A DNA stretch of 64,000 bases from NCBI GenBank assembly GCA_964455095.1, contig CAYVUV010000356.1:89570-153569 (forward strand), read 5' to 3'. The notes below the pieces were generated by a model, which ran no database searches, was not told the origin of the DNA, and worked only from the letters and a program-made list of their open reading frames with translations. Shown piece after piece: positions 54,567 through 63,331 of the stretch (within the stretch, counting starts at the first letter, position 1; every line of letters starts with the position of its first letter). The translations under genes and the position numbers were made by a program. The DNA comes from CAYVUV01 sp964455095 (lineage in GTDB: Bacteria; Desulfobacterota; Binatia; HRBIN30; CADEER01).

Positions 54567-55300
54567 AGGTCGTCTTCCTCGGCGCCACCAAGGGCATGGG
54601 CCGCGCCTTGGCTCGCCTGATGGCGGAGCGCGGCGATCGCGTCTTCCTGCTCGGGCGCGACGGCGACGATCTGGCGCGCAGCGCCGCCGATCTGCAGGTG
54701 CGCGGCGGCGGTGCGACCGTCGGCACGGCGGCGTGCGATCTGCTCGATCCGCGCAGCTTCGCCCCGGCGCTCGAGCGCGCCGCGGCGGAGCTGCAGGGCT
54801 TCGACACCGTCGTCGTCACGGCCGGCTTGTTCGCTACGCAGGAGGCGCTCGAGGCCGATGCGGCCCTGTGCGAGCGACTGCTCAGCGCCGATTTCACCAA
54901 CACGATTCTCTTTTGCGAGCAGGCCCGGGCGCGGCTGCTCGCCGCCGGCGGCGGCACGCTGTGCGTGTTCAGCTCGGTGGCGGGCGAGCGCGCGCGCAAA
55001 CCGGTCATTCTCTACGGCGCCGCCAAGGCGGGTCTGTCGCACTATCTGGAGGGACTCGACCACAAGTTTCGCGCCCAGGGATTGCGGACGATCACGGTGA
55101 AGCCGGGGTTCGTGAAGACCGGTATGACCGCCGGCCTGCCGGCGCCGCCGTTTGCCGGCGAGCCCGAGCCGGTGGCGCGCCGGGTGTTGCAGGCGATCGA
55201 TGCCGGGCAGCCGGTGGTGTTCGCGCCCGGCATCTGGCGCTGGGTGATGCTCGCCATTGGCGCGCTGCCGCGGCAGGTCATGCGGCGCATCGGGTTCTGA
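54563..55300 (+). CDS. DprE2-like short-chain dehydrogenase
   Basis: 245 residues starting at GTG 54563, overlapping the upstream stop. Rossmann motif FLGATKGMGRALARL, VTAGLF in the NNAG place, FSSVAGERARKPVILYGAAKAGL with catalytic Ser, Tyr and Lys. The C-terminus has a hydrophobic segment (WRWVMLAIGALPRQVM). Forms the second half of a decaprenylphosphoryl arabinose-type epimerase pair. The lipid-linked sugar it acts on here is not known. Confidence 0.8.
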   Translation: MKVVFLGATKGMGRALARLMAERGDRVFLLGRDGDDLARSAADLQVRGGGATVGTAACDLLDPRSFAPALERAAAELQGFDTVVVTAGLFATQEALEADAALCERLLSADFTNTILFCEQARARLLAAGGGTLCVFSSVAGERARKPVILYGAAKAGLSHYLEGLDHKFRAQGLRTITVKPGFVKTGMTAGLPAPPFAGEPEPVARRVLQAIDAGQPVVFAPGIWRWVMLAIGALPRQVMRRIGF

Positions 55301-55343
55301 CGGCCCGCAGATCGCGCCGCGGCGCACCGAAGTTGGACTGGCC

Positions 55344-56165
55344 ATGGTGGGAGGCGAAACAGGTCGCTTGAAGGCCGTGGTTTACGGACTGGTCGCGCTG
55401 CTCGCGATCGAGAACGCCTGGCTCGCCTATCCCGTCCTGCGCGACCTGGTGGTGCAACCGCAGGAGTCGGCCGAGGCGCGCGGGCGGCGCCTGGCGCACG
55501 AGCTCGGCTGTTTCAATTGCCACGGCCCGGGCGGCTCGGGCGGGGTGCCCAACCTGGGCAGCAAGTGGGACACGGTGCCGTCGTTTCACGAAGGCACTCC
55601 GATGATGTTCGTTGGCGACGATCAGGCCCTGCGCGAATATATCCTCGACGGCGCGCCGGCCGCCAAACGCGAGCGGCCGGCGTATCAGAAGGAAATGGCC
55701 GCGCAGGCGATCCACATGCCCGCCTTCCGCGGCTGGCTGAGCGACGGCGATGTCGAGGCGTTGGTCGCCTATGTGCGGGCCCGTTCGGACCTGCTCGTGC
55801 CGCTCGACGAGGCGGTGGTGCGCGGCGGTGAGATCGCGCACCGCGCCGGCTGTTTTGCCTGCCACGGCGAGATGGGGGGTGGCGGGCTGCCCAACCCCGG
55901 TTCGCTGAAGGGCTACATCCCCGGCTTCGGCGGCGCCGATTTCTCCGAGCTGGTGCGCGGCGAGGACGAGCTGCGCGAGTGGATTGCCGAGGGCACCATC
56001 AAGCGCCTGCGCGACGACCGGCTGGGCTCCTACTTCCTCGAACGGCAGCGCATCCAGATGCCCTCGTACAAACGCTTCCTCTCGGCGGAAGAGATCGACG
56101 CGGTGGCCGCCTACGTGCGCTGGCTGGCCGCGGGGCAGTGGAAGGCACAACCCCTCGGGCATTGA
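55344..56165 (+). CDS. Membrane-anchored di-haem c-type cytochrome
   Basis: 273 residues from ATG 55344. One N-terminal transmembrane helix (LKAVVYGLVALLAIENAWLAYPVL) then two cytochrome c domains with CFNCH and CFACH. Each domain has a later Met (HMPAFRGWL, QMPSYKRFL) that can be the sixth haem ligand. It is probably anchored in the inner membrane with haems facing the periplasm. Followed by other redox-like proteins and a haem-barrel gene. The longer frame from 55257 is not supported. Confidence 0.85.
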   Translation: MVGGETGRLKAVVYGLVALLAIENAWLAYPVLRDLVVQPQESAEARGRRLAHELGCFNCHGPGGSGGVPNLGSKWDTVPSFHEGTPMMFVGDDQALREYILDGAPAAKRERPAYQKEMAAQAIHMPAFRGWLSDGDVEALVAYVRARSDLLVPLDEAVVRGGEIAHRAGCFACHGEMGGGGLPNPGSLKGYIPGFGGADFSELVRGEDELREWIAEGTIKRLRDDRLGSYFLERQRIQMPSYKRFLSAEEIDAVAAYVRWLAAGQWKAQPLGH

Positions 56166-56255
56166 ATCGCTGCGTCTGAAAATCGGGCCTTGCGACCACT
56201 TGCACCGCCCGTGCGCCCGCGCGGCGCACGGAGGAGCAGTTCGCCGGGGGGCAAA

Positions 56256-56284
56256 TTGACAGAGCTGCGCAGGCCTCGCATAGT
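56256..56284 (+). promoter_or_regulatory. Promoter upstream of the small exported protein
   Basis: TTGACA (56256-56261) and CATAGT (56279-56284) with a 17-base spacer. The start would fall near 56291, three bases before ATG 56294, so either the mRNA is nearly leaderless or translation begins at ATG 56321. Confidence 0.45.
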
Positions 56285-56293
56285 TGATCGATT

Positions 56294-56677
56294 ATGGCAC
56301 GCGCGCGATTGTTGAAGAGTATGCGGGGCTGGCTGCTGGCCGCCGCACTGGCGCTGCTCGTTGGCGGAGGACTGCCGGCGGACGCGCAGGAGTCGATTAC
56401 GGTCAAAGGCGAGATCCTGGATCTCACCTGCTACCTGTCGAAAGGCAGCACCGGGGACCGGCACAAGACCTGCGCGCAGATGTGCGCCAAGAAGGGCCTG
56501 CCGCTCGGCCTCCTGACCGCCACGGGTGAGGTCTACCTGCTCATCGAGGATCACGACGACCCGGAGCCCTACGACGCGGTGAAGAAGTTTGCCGGCGGTC
56601 AGGCCGAAGTCACGGGCAAGAAGTTCTCCAAAGCCGGCATGGCATCGATCATGGTGCTGGAGGCGAAGGGGCCTTAG
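56294..56677 (+). CDS. Small exported protein with conserved cysteines, function unknown
   Basis: 127 residues with a signal peptide (MRGWLLAAALALLVGGGLPADA). The mature part has GEILDLTCYLSKGSTGDRHK then TCAQMCAKKGLPLG, three Cys in a pattern that could bind a metal or a haem-free cofactor, then GEVYLLIEDHDD. I do not recognise the family. ATG 56321 inside the frame would give a shorter, well-formed signal peptide and a better mRNA leader. It lies 3 nt before the next gene. Confidence 0.65.
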   Translation: MARARLLKSMRGWLLAAALALLVGGGLPADAQESITVKGEILDLTCYLSKGSTGDRHKTCAQMCAKKGLPLGLLTATGEVYLLIEDHDDPEPYDAVKKFAGGQAEVTGKKFSKAGMASIMVLEAKGP

Positions 56678-56680
56678 CCG

Positions 56681-57667
56681 GTGGGCCGTGTCGCAGGGCG
56701 GGTCGGGGCCCGATATCGCGTCGCGGCGCTCGCGATCCTCTCACTGGTTGCCGCAGCGGGCTGTGCCGGTGACGGTCCGGCGCCGGCGGTGTCGAGTGGC
56801 GTGTTCGATGAGCTGCAGCAAGACATCTTCGACCAGAACTGTCTGTCGGCCGGCTGCCACAACGCGCAAAGCCGCGCCGGCAACCTGAATCTCTCGGCCG
56901 GCGTGTCGTACGATCAGCTCGTCGGGCACGCACCTGAGAACCCGTCCGCGCAGCAGGCCGGTTTACAACGCGTGACGCCGTTCGATCCGGAGGACAGCTT
57001 CTTGATGGTCAAGCTGGTCGAACCGGGCGTTGGTGAGGGCAGTCGCATGCCGCAAGGCCAGAACCCGCTCTCGCCCGCTGACATCGAACGCATCCGCGCC
57101 TGGATCGCCGACGGCGCGCCGCGCGGCGACGCCACGGCCGCGCCAACCGAGACCGCGACGTCGACCGCCACGCCGACCCTGGAGCCGCCGACCGCCACGC
57201 CGTCTTCCGTGCCGACCGTGACCCAGACCAGCGGTCCGACGCGGACTGGGACCCTGCCGCCCTCGTTCACTCCGACCAGCACGCCGACCGAGACTCCGAC
57301 CCCCAGCGCGACGCCGTCGCCCACCTTCAATCCCGACGCGACGCTGGCCGAGATTCAGCGCACGATCTTCGACCCCACCTGCGCCGTCGTGTTTTGCCAC
57401 GATTCGACCACCCAGTCCGGCGATCTGGTGCTCGAAAACGGCACGTCATACGCCGAGCTCGTCAACGTCGACTCGTTCCAGGGAGCGGCTCGTCAGGCGG
57501 GTCTCAAGCGCGTCGCCCCCGGCGACCCCGACAACAGCTTTCTCGTCATCAAGATCGAAGGGCCCCCCCTGGTGATGGGTAGCCGCATGCCGCTCGTCGG
57601 CCTGCCGCTCACGGCGGCGCAGATCCAACTCGTCCGCGACTGGATCGCCCAGGGCGCGGCGCCGTAG
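56681..57667 (+). CDS. Lipoprotein with two CX4CH haem-like domains and a Thr/Pro linker
   Basis: 328 residues from GTG 56681. Signal ends AAGC, a lipobox. Two related domains (about 45-145 and 220-328) each start with IFDxxC and hold CLSAGCH and CAVVFCH, both with four residues between the cysteines instead of two. Each has SGRMP-like ends (GSRMPQGQ, GSRMPLVG) and DxxxxRxWIxxGAP. A roughly 60-residue Thr/Pro linker (TPTETPTPSATPSPTF) joins them. The CX4CH spacing is rare for c-type haem; it may bind haem or not. Probably outer-surface or periplasmic. Confidence 0.7.
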   Translation: MGRVAGRVGARYRVAALAILSLVAAAGCAGDGPAPAVSSGVFDELQQDIFDQNCLSAGCHNAQSRAGNLNLSAGVSYDQLVGHAPENPSAQQAGLQRVTPFDPEDSFLMVKLVEPGVGEGSRMPQGQNPLSPADIERIRAWIADGAPRGDATAAPTETATSTATPTLEPPTATPSSVPTVTQTSGPTRTGTLPPSFTPTSTPTETPTPSATPSPTFNPDATLAEIQRTIFDPTCAVVFCHDSTTQSGDLVLENGTSYAELVNVDSFQGAARQAGLKRVAPGDPDNSFLVIKIEGPPLVMGSRMPLVGLPLTAAQIQLVRDWIAQGAAP

Positions 57668-57688
57668 CGACATCGGTGCGGGGCGCGC

Positions 57689-58870
57689 TCAGAAGAACAG
57701 GTGCACCTCGAGCGACCACAAGTCCTGGTTGTGGCTGGGGTTGGACTCGACGCCGTTGCCGACGCGGTAGAAGAAGCGGGTCTGCAGAAAGCGGCTGAAG
57801 AACGGCTCCAGCCCGAAGCTGACGCGGTTCTCGCTGTCGTTGGCGCGCTGGCTCAGGTCGCCGTCGTCATCGGCGTAGTCGAACGCGAGCTTGACGTTGA
57901 GCCAATCGAAGGCGAGGTAGTCGAGCTCGCTGTAATGGATGAACGTGCCGCGGTGCTTGCCACCGGTGGAGTTGTCCTTGTCGTCGCGGAAGTCGACTTC
58001 GCCGAGGTAGGTGACCGGGCCGAGGTTGGTTCCGCCGAAGAATCCGAACACCACGGTCTGGGTTCCCGGTGGCCCACTGCGCGTGGCGGAGCCGCCGATC
58101 AGCGCGTTGCGCACGACAGGCAGCTCGGTGAACATGGCCGAGACCGTGCCCGTGACCTGCAGGTCGCGATCGTTCGAGGCGCCGTCGGACACCGCCACTG
58201 CCGCCGCCACGGGCCCCGGCTCCCAGCCGAGCTCGAACGCCGCCTGCTGCTGATCGAAGCTGAAGCCGGTGGTGACCGAACCGTTGCGACCGCCGCGGAT
58301 GAAGGCGTCGTCGTCTTGCAACTGCAGGCCGTAGGGCAGGAACATCTTGCCGCCCTTGGCGTAGAAGTCCCACGGTAAGCGCAGCAGCCCCCACACCTCG
58401 CGCGTGCTGGTGTTGGGGGCGAATTGCTGGTCGAGATAGAACGTCAGCCAGTCCGGGATCAGCCGCACCTCGAGGTAGCCGACGGCCTCGTTCACGTCGA
58501 TGTCGACCTCGTCGAGGCGACCGCGAAAGGCGGTGTTGTTGTTGACCGTGCCGTCGCCGCCGCGCTCCTGGAAGATCGCCGTCAGGTCCGTGCGCAGATC
58601 GGCGCCGATCGAGACGTAGGGGCTGTAGACCTCGCCGTTGAACGCTTCGGCGGGCTTGGCGAGCGCGGCGAAGAAGTTGGGGTAGTGCAGGAAATCGCGC
58701 GCGTGCGCGGAGACGAGCTCCGTGCGCTTGCCGCCGCCGGTCATGTTGACGTGACAGGCGCTGCACTTGAACCCCTCGCGCACTGCAATATAGGGCTCTG
58801 CCGCCGCCGGTACTGCCCAAAGCACCGCCGCCACCACCCACAACCCCACCGTTCGCCGTCCCGTCTCCAT
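57689..58870 (-). CDS. Outer-membrane beta-barrel with N-terminal c-type haem motif (Cyc2-like layout)
   Basis: 393 residues. Signal peptide to about residue 24, then AVREGFKCSACHVNMTGGG with one CXXCH near residue 36, then a barrel-like region rich in alternating beta strands and aromatic belts, ending in Phe (EVHLFF), a typical outer-membrane barrel end. A single haem fused to a porin is the layout of Cyc2 iron oxidases. The sequence after CXXCH differs from the known Cyc2 motif (no FPxLTxFGR), so homology is uncertain. It faces the cytochrome genes, convergent with the CX4CH lipoprotein. Confidence 0.7.
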   Translation of the reverse strand: METGRRTVGLWVVAAVLWAVPAAAEPYIAVREGFKCSACHVNMTGGGKRTELVSAHARDFLHYPNFFAALAKPAEAFNGEVYSPYVSIGADLRTDLTAIFQERGGDGTVNNNTAFRGRLDEVDIDVNEAVGYLEVRLIPDWLTFYLDQQFAPNTSTREVWGLLRLPWDFYAKGGKMFLPYGLQLQDDDAFIRGGRNGSVTTGFSFDQQQAAFELGWEPGPVAAAVAVSDGASNDRDLQVTGTVSAMFTELPVVRNALIGGSATRSGPPGTQTVVFGFFGGTNLGPVTYLGEVDFRDDKDNSTGGKHRGTFIHYSELDYLAFDWLNVKLAFDYADDDGDLSQRANDSENRVSFGLEPFFSRFLQTRFFYRVGNGVESNPSHNQDLWSLEVHLFF

Positions 58871-59041
58871 CAGTCTCTCCCGCTGCCGCGCGCCGCGCGC
58901 AGGCCGTCTTCGCGTTCGGCAACCCTTACCGCAGAAGGCGCCGCTGTGAGAAGCGCCGCGCGCCCAGCGGTCCGACCGGATTGCAAACCGCCAGCCGAGT
59001 CAGTAATTCCGTCGAGCAGGCGTCTCCGCCTGCGCCCGCAT

Positions 59042-59085
59042 GGAGGGGTGGCCGAGTGGTTGAAGGCACCGGTCTTGAAATCGGC
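59042..59085 (+). tRNA. tRNA-Ser(TGA), 5' half only
   Basis: GGAGGGG acceptor strand, GCC-GAGTGGTTGAA-GGC D-arm, and the anticodon stem-loop CCGGT-CTTGAAA-ATCGG with TGA anticodon are intact. Beyond GGC no serine variable arm, T-arm or CCCCTCC acceptor strand follows. The gene is broken just after the anticodon stem, as expected at one end of an element that integrates into the anticodon region. Confidence 0.85.
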
Positions 59086-59353
59086 TTGGACGCGGGTCGT
59101 GCAACATCAAGACCGGCCAGGAGTTTCGCCGCGAGCCCTTGTCCCACAAGGAATTTCCTACTTGTTCCTCTTCGTATCGGCTCGTACCCAATTGGCTCGA
59201 TTTGGCTCCGGTTTGGAGACTTTTTGGAGACCTTCTTCTGGGACGAGGAGGGCTAGGTATGGGGCCGTTCGTCACGAAATGAATTCATGGGTCCACAATC
59301 TCGCTGCAGCAAATTCGCGCGCACCGCCGATTACCGAGCATCGGTCGAAGTCG
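59086..59353. other. Non-coding start of the island
   Basis: About 270 nt after the broken tRNA-Ser. No convincing gene or repeat. The composition drops below the flanking genes. Confidence 0.4.
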
Positions 59354-59569
59354 ATGATTCCGATGTTCAAGTGCAAGAGGAGCAGGGCAGTGAAGAAGCA
59401 AAACGAGAGTGCACTGAGGAAGGTTGCGCGTGAGATCCGCGAAGAGGCCGCGCGCCAGATTGGTGGTTTTCCAAAAGATGAGTTCCGCCGACAGCTGATC
59501 GGTGGATGGGGGAGGGAATTCGCGCATCAGCTGTTCGGAACTCCGAGACACCGCCGGCGTGGGGGCTGA
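59354..59569 (+). CDS. Small basic hypothetical protein in the island
   Basis: 71 residues from ATG 59354 (MIPMFKCKRSRAVKKQN), Arg/Lys-rich and helical (ALRKVAREIREEAARQIGG). No family recognised. It converges with the large MCM-radical SAM gene. A longer frame from upstream lacks support. Confidence 0.35.
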   Translation: MIPMFKCKRSRAVKKQNESALRKVAREIREEAARQIGGFPKDEFRRQLIGGWGREFAHQLFGTPRHRRRGG

Positions 59570-59608
59570 GGTGGGTTGTAGATACTGTCTTCGATGAAGC
59601 GCATCGGT

Positions 59609-62600
59609 TCACCGCGCCGGACTCGCAACCGTGGCCAGTCGATTGAAACCGTCTTTCGACCAGCCGGCACGTTCCCCGATCAACGCTCGGACCCGCTGGT
59701 AGAGATCCTGCGCCGCAGATTCGTCGCTCCACTGCCAGCCATTCGCAGCGAACAAGGAGGGAATCTCAGTTTTCTCGGTTCTTGTCCCGGCCCTTCCGTC
59801 ACCGGCAACGAACGTGTCGACAACGGCATAGCTGGCGTTCATCGCAATCCACACGGCGAACTCTTCGGGGTCGGCTAGCCGAGCGCAGGGACTCACGGTG
59901 ACCGACGTCGTGATGCCGTTCTCGTGCAGCTGCGATACTGCTTTTCGTCGCTCGCGCAGGCGCGGTAGCATCGGTGACTCGACGTCTTGCCAGATCTCGT
60001 CCGAATCGGATTCGACCGTGAAGCTGACCAGGACGCGGTCGCCCAGCGCCTTCAGCTCGGGCAGGAACTGCACCACGTTTGGACTGCGCGTCTGCAATAC
60101 AAGCCGTCCGATCGGGTATCGTGCGAACACGCGCAGGCATTCCCTCGTCACCGCCAGCGCCGGACCGGCACATGGCTCGGTCACCGATGACATGAATACT
60201 TTGAGGCGGCTGACGTGATGCGGGTGTTCGGCCTCGCGTCGTACTGCACGGGCAAGGTCACGTTCGAGAGCCTCTGCGATGTGCTTTTTCACGAACACGT
60301 ACTCGCCCCACCGCAACCCGAGCTGCTCCGCGATCAGGCGGGCCGGCGTTTCCCACTGGGCGTAGCAATACAACCCACAGAAACTGCAGGCGAAAACACA
60401 GCCCACCGCCGGATTGAGTGTGTGCGTGTAGGCGTGCAGGAATCCACCGGTTCCTCCGAGTGCGTTGTCCTTCTCGCGGTCGTCCCAGATGACCTTGAGC
60501 GGTCGCAGGGTTCCATCCTCCGGTTCCGGCAGGAAGTCGCCCATCGTGATGCCGGGCGGGATGATCGGCGAGAGCTTGATCATCGGCGTGGCGCCTCGCG
60601 TCTCAGCGTTCTCCCGATCTCCCTGATTACAGTCATCCCCGTCATCTTGAACATCGGTGCGGTTTGGAAACTCGCCTCCTGCCGGTTCAACGCCTTTTGC
60701 ATCCGATCCTGCAATTTCCACAAGTTCCACAATTTCCCGTTCTTCACGATGGGCAGGGGGATCACCTTCTGGTTCCGGCGGCTCGCTCTCCGCTGCAGCG
60801 AGCACCGCCCGGCCAAGCGGAGTGATCCGGTACCTCGTCGAGGCGCGTTCGACCAGATCATACTGCAGGAAGAGCGGTGCGAGCCACGCGTCGCGGATTG
60901 TCTTCTCCGACGCCCCGACACTGGTCGACCATTCCTGGATCGTCATCCCTAGCGGCGCCGCTTGCAGCAGCCGCAGACCCGTCAGCGGGTCGAGGCGCTG
61001 TTTCTTCCCGCGAGAGCGGGCGGCACCGCGCAGTGTTGCCACCAAGGTCTCGACCTTCTCCGGGGCGAAGGTCTCGGCGACGCCCCGGGTGCTCCATGCA
61101 GTGAGGGTCCGTTTGAAGACAGGCAGGACAGCGCTCACCTCCCGCTCCGTTACATGTACGAGCTCACTTTCCAGGGGAATCTGGGTGGCGATTGCCCACG
61201 CCGCGGCGAGATACAATATCTTGTCGGCGGCGTGGTTCGCGATTGCCAGGATCGCAGGATGTCGCGGAAGCGACTTCGCCAGACCTGCTTCTGCGGAATG
61301 GGCGGTCGCGACTGCCGTCGGATCAAGGTCGATTCGCTCCGGCCCGATCGTTCGGGCAACCCATGCGATCGTGCGAAGGGTGTCACCCGAGATAACCGAA
61401 AGATCGGCGGTCTCGATGGCTGGAGCTGCCAGGGCATCGTGAGGGATGGGGACGACGAGCGTGAATCTGCGCAGATCTGGCAGCTCGTGATTACTCATCG
61501 CCGTGAGCGCTTCCGCCCAGATCCCGAAACTCCCGAGAGTGCGATTCATGCTTGGATTGGTGTTCACGATGATCGCGGGTGCCGAGCGAGCAGAAAAGGA
61601 CACGCCCCGCAGGTGCAGGGATATCGAGCCGCGCTCACGCGCATCGCGGATGGCGGCGATCACTTGTTGATTGATCGTTCCGCCTTCCTCGATGACGAGT
61701 AGCCCACCGTCCTCGCGGACCATGGCGCCCCAACGGGGACCAGGAATGCCCTTCACCTCTTCGATCGTTCCCACGAGTCCCGCCATGGATGTGCGCGGAC
61801 CGACAAGGGTGCCAAAGCCGATGACCCTCATGATCGCCGTCACGGTCGTCGATTTTCGCACTCCGAAGTCGCCGCAAAACAGCACCTGTGCCCGGCGGAT
61901 GAAGTTCCCTCCGTCCTTGCGAAGAGGCAATCCGCAGGGGCTGAACACGGTGAGCAGAAGGGCGGTGTTGAAGTCGGTCATGCTCACCAGCGCGTTACCC
62001 GTGACGTCACGCTGTACCGCGCGCGTGAAAGCCTCGATCGGTTCCGGAAGATTCAGAAACGATTGAATTTCCGTTCGAGCTCGCAGCCGACTTCCCTCGT
62101 CGGGTGGTTCAGGCGCCGGTTCGATCGGACCGTCATGGATCAGACGGATTCCCTTGGCACCCACCTCTACGATCCGACCGCCGACATGCAGTCGCTCGCC
62201 AACCGGGATACCCGTGGCAGAAATAATCTCAACGTAGAACCCGTCCGCCCGCTGTCGGTTCGGATCTAGCGGCTCGAAGGCGGTTTGGAAAAGGACATTC
62301 TGGCTCTGCTCAACCTTCACCTCCGAACAATCGCGATGACAGCGTACGGACCGGCGCGCCTGTACCTCAAGAAAGGCTCGTTCGTTACCAACTGCCGCCA
62401 CCAGTTCCTCGGGCGGCAGGGACACATCGATAGTCAGCGCGGCACCCGGTTTTTCCCGGAGCCTGCAATACGCGCAGCGAGGTGCCTCGCTCGCGGCTAT
62501 GTCCGGCCAGATGCAACGGACCGAAAACTTCGCCGGTACGACAACCCTCCGGGGTGGCGCTGGCGCCTGCACGACCAGCTTCACCGGCTGTCGGGTCAGC

Positions 62601-62671
62601 TCAGCGCCGACGTCGGTCGGGTAGATCACCGGGACGGAACCTCGTGAGTCTGTCGGGCTTATCGTGTCCAT
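59609..62671 (-). CDS. MCM-family ATPase fused to an SPL-like radical SAM domain
   Basis: 1020 residues in one frame. N-terminal zinc/OB region with C66xxC69 and C111/C115, and GERLHVGGRIVE, as in MCM N-domains. The AAA+ part has Walker A GDFGVRKST (267-275), GPRTSMAGLVG, Walker B GGLLVIEEG (322-330), and VNTNPSMNR (sensor 1). A winged helix follows (MTIQEWSTSVGASEKTIRD). After a linker, residue 697 onward (internal ATG at 60583) is a radical SAM domain: LNPAVGCVFACSFCGLYC gives CX3CX2C, then SSVTEP, TRSPN and SPC motifs of the spore photoproduct lyase-like group. The fusion could be one protein or two coupled units. Helicase plus radical-based lesion repair is a plausible role, not shown. 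Confidence 0.75.
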   Translation of the reverse strand: MDTISPTDSRGSVPVIYPTDVGAELTRQPVKLVVQAPAPPRRVVVPAKFSVRCIWPDIAASEAPRCAYCRLREKPGAALTIDVSLPPEELVAAVGNERAFLEVQARRSVRCHRDCSEVKVEQSQNVLFQTAFEPLDPNRQRADGFYVEIISATGIPVGERLHVGGRIVEVGAKGIRLIHDGPIEPAPEPPDEGSRLRARTEIQSFLNLPEPIEAFTRAVQRDVTGNALVSMTDFNTALLLTVFSPCGLPLRKDGGNFIRRAQVLFCGDFGVRKSTTVTAIMRVIGFGTLVGPRTSMAGLVGTIEEVKGIPGPRWGAMVREDGGLLVIEEGGTINQQVIAAIRDARERGSISLHLRGVSFSARSAPAIIVNTNPSMNRTLGSFGIWAEALTAMSNHELPDLRRFTLVVPIPHDALAAPAIETADLSVISGDTLRTIAWVARTIGPERIDLDPTAVATAHSAEAGLAKSLPRHPAILAIANHAADKILYLAAAWAIATQIPLESELVHVTEREVSAVLPVFKRTLTAWSTRGVAETFAPEKVETLVATLRGAARSRGKKQRLDPLTGLRLLQAAPLGMTIQEWSTSVGASEKTIRDAWLAPLFLQYDLVERASTRYRITPLGRAVLAAAESEPPEPEGDPPAHREEREIVELVEIAGSDAKGVEPAGGEFPNRTDVQDDGDDCNQGDRENAETRGATPMIKLSPIIPPGITMGDFLPEPEDGTLRPLKVIWDDREKDNALGGTGGFLHAYTHTLNPAVGCVFACSFCGLYCYAQWETPARLIAEQLGLRWGEYVFVKKHIAEALERDLARAVRREAEHPHHVSRLKVFMSSVTEPCAGPALAVTRECLRVFARYPIGRLVLQTRSPNVVQFLPELKALGDRVLVSFTVESDSDEIWQDVESPMLPRLRERRKAVSQLHENGITTSVTVSPCARLADPEEFAVWIAMNASYAVVDTFVAGDGRAGTRTEKTEIPSLFAANGWQWSDESAAQDLYQRVRALIGERAGWSKDGFNRLATVASPAR

Positions 62672-62781
62672 TCCACTACTTGATAGACTCGCCAGACCTC
62701 ACAGATTCGCCAAACGAATGCACGGAATCCATTATTCCTCACTCCGTGCCGTGAAGGATTCTTCTGAAAAGGAGGACACGC

Positions 62782-63270
62782 AGGCAGTGGTGCGAAAGAG
62801 TCGCTCCAAGGCGCATCCTCACGGCCACGCCGGTGTTCGACACGTACTGGCGGTTCTCCGTCGATCGGCGATTTTCTCGCCTTTCAGTTCGCGATCGATC
62901 TCAACTACAGCGCCATGCTGGATTTTTCCGAGATGGAGTTCGTAGTTGCGGGTCCCGGTGCACGCGACGGAATCAGAAAATGCTTCGCCGACACCGACGG
63001 TCTTGATGAAGCAGACGTGATCCGCGCCGTGGCAGGTTGCGGGGATCGTGAGATCGATCACCTAGGCCTCACGTTTGCCAGCCTTTGGGGTCGGCCGCTC
63101 CAGCTCATCGATTTCCAGAATCTCTTCTGCGAAGTCGGTAAGTATGCACGTGTGGTCCATCCAGAGGCGAAAGGGGAATCCGGTCGAACCCGCATCAAGC
63201 AGCGCTTCACGCCGAGTTCAGAATCGTTGCCGCAATGGTACCCACCGAAGTGGGGCATCACGGTTCCAGC
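62782..63270 (+). pseudogene. Decayed gene resembling phage 5-hmdU/nucleotide kinase proteins
   Basis: In frame 1, RRILTATPVFDTYWRF (ending about 62855) resembles the N-terminal motif of nucleotide kinase (HMUDK helical domain) proteins. In another frame, from about 62864, IGDFLAFQFAIDLNYS, EFVVAGPGARDGIRKCF, GRPLQLIDFQNLFCEVGKY, RTRIKQRF and WYPPKWGI match the later part. Family members have about 130 residues between these parts, so an internal deletion with a frame change is likely. The fragment from ATG 62915 is still open to 63511. The family call is from memory of motif patterns and needs a profile search. Confidence 0.5.
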
Positions 63271-63331
63271 AGGGACAGCGTCCTCGTCGAATCAAACTCC
63301 GAGTGGCCTTTCGGAGCAGGAAGGCCTGTGT

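Noticed and set aside
59016..59033. Hairpin GCAGGCG-TCTC-CGCCTGC as a terminator or att site
   Set aside because: Short, no T tract, and not repeated in the window; its place before the tRNA may be chance.
62063..62754. Plus-strand small frames opposite the start of the MCM gene
   Set aside because: They lie antisense to a well-supported conserved domain and have no recognisable content.
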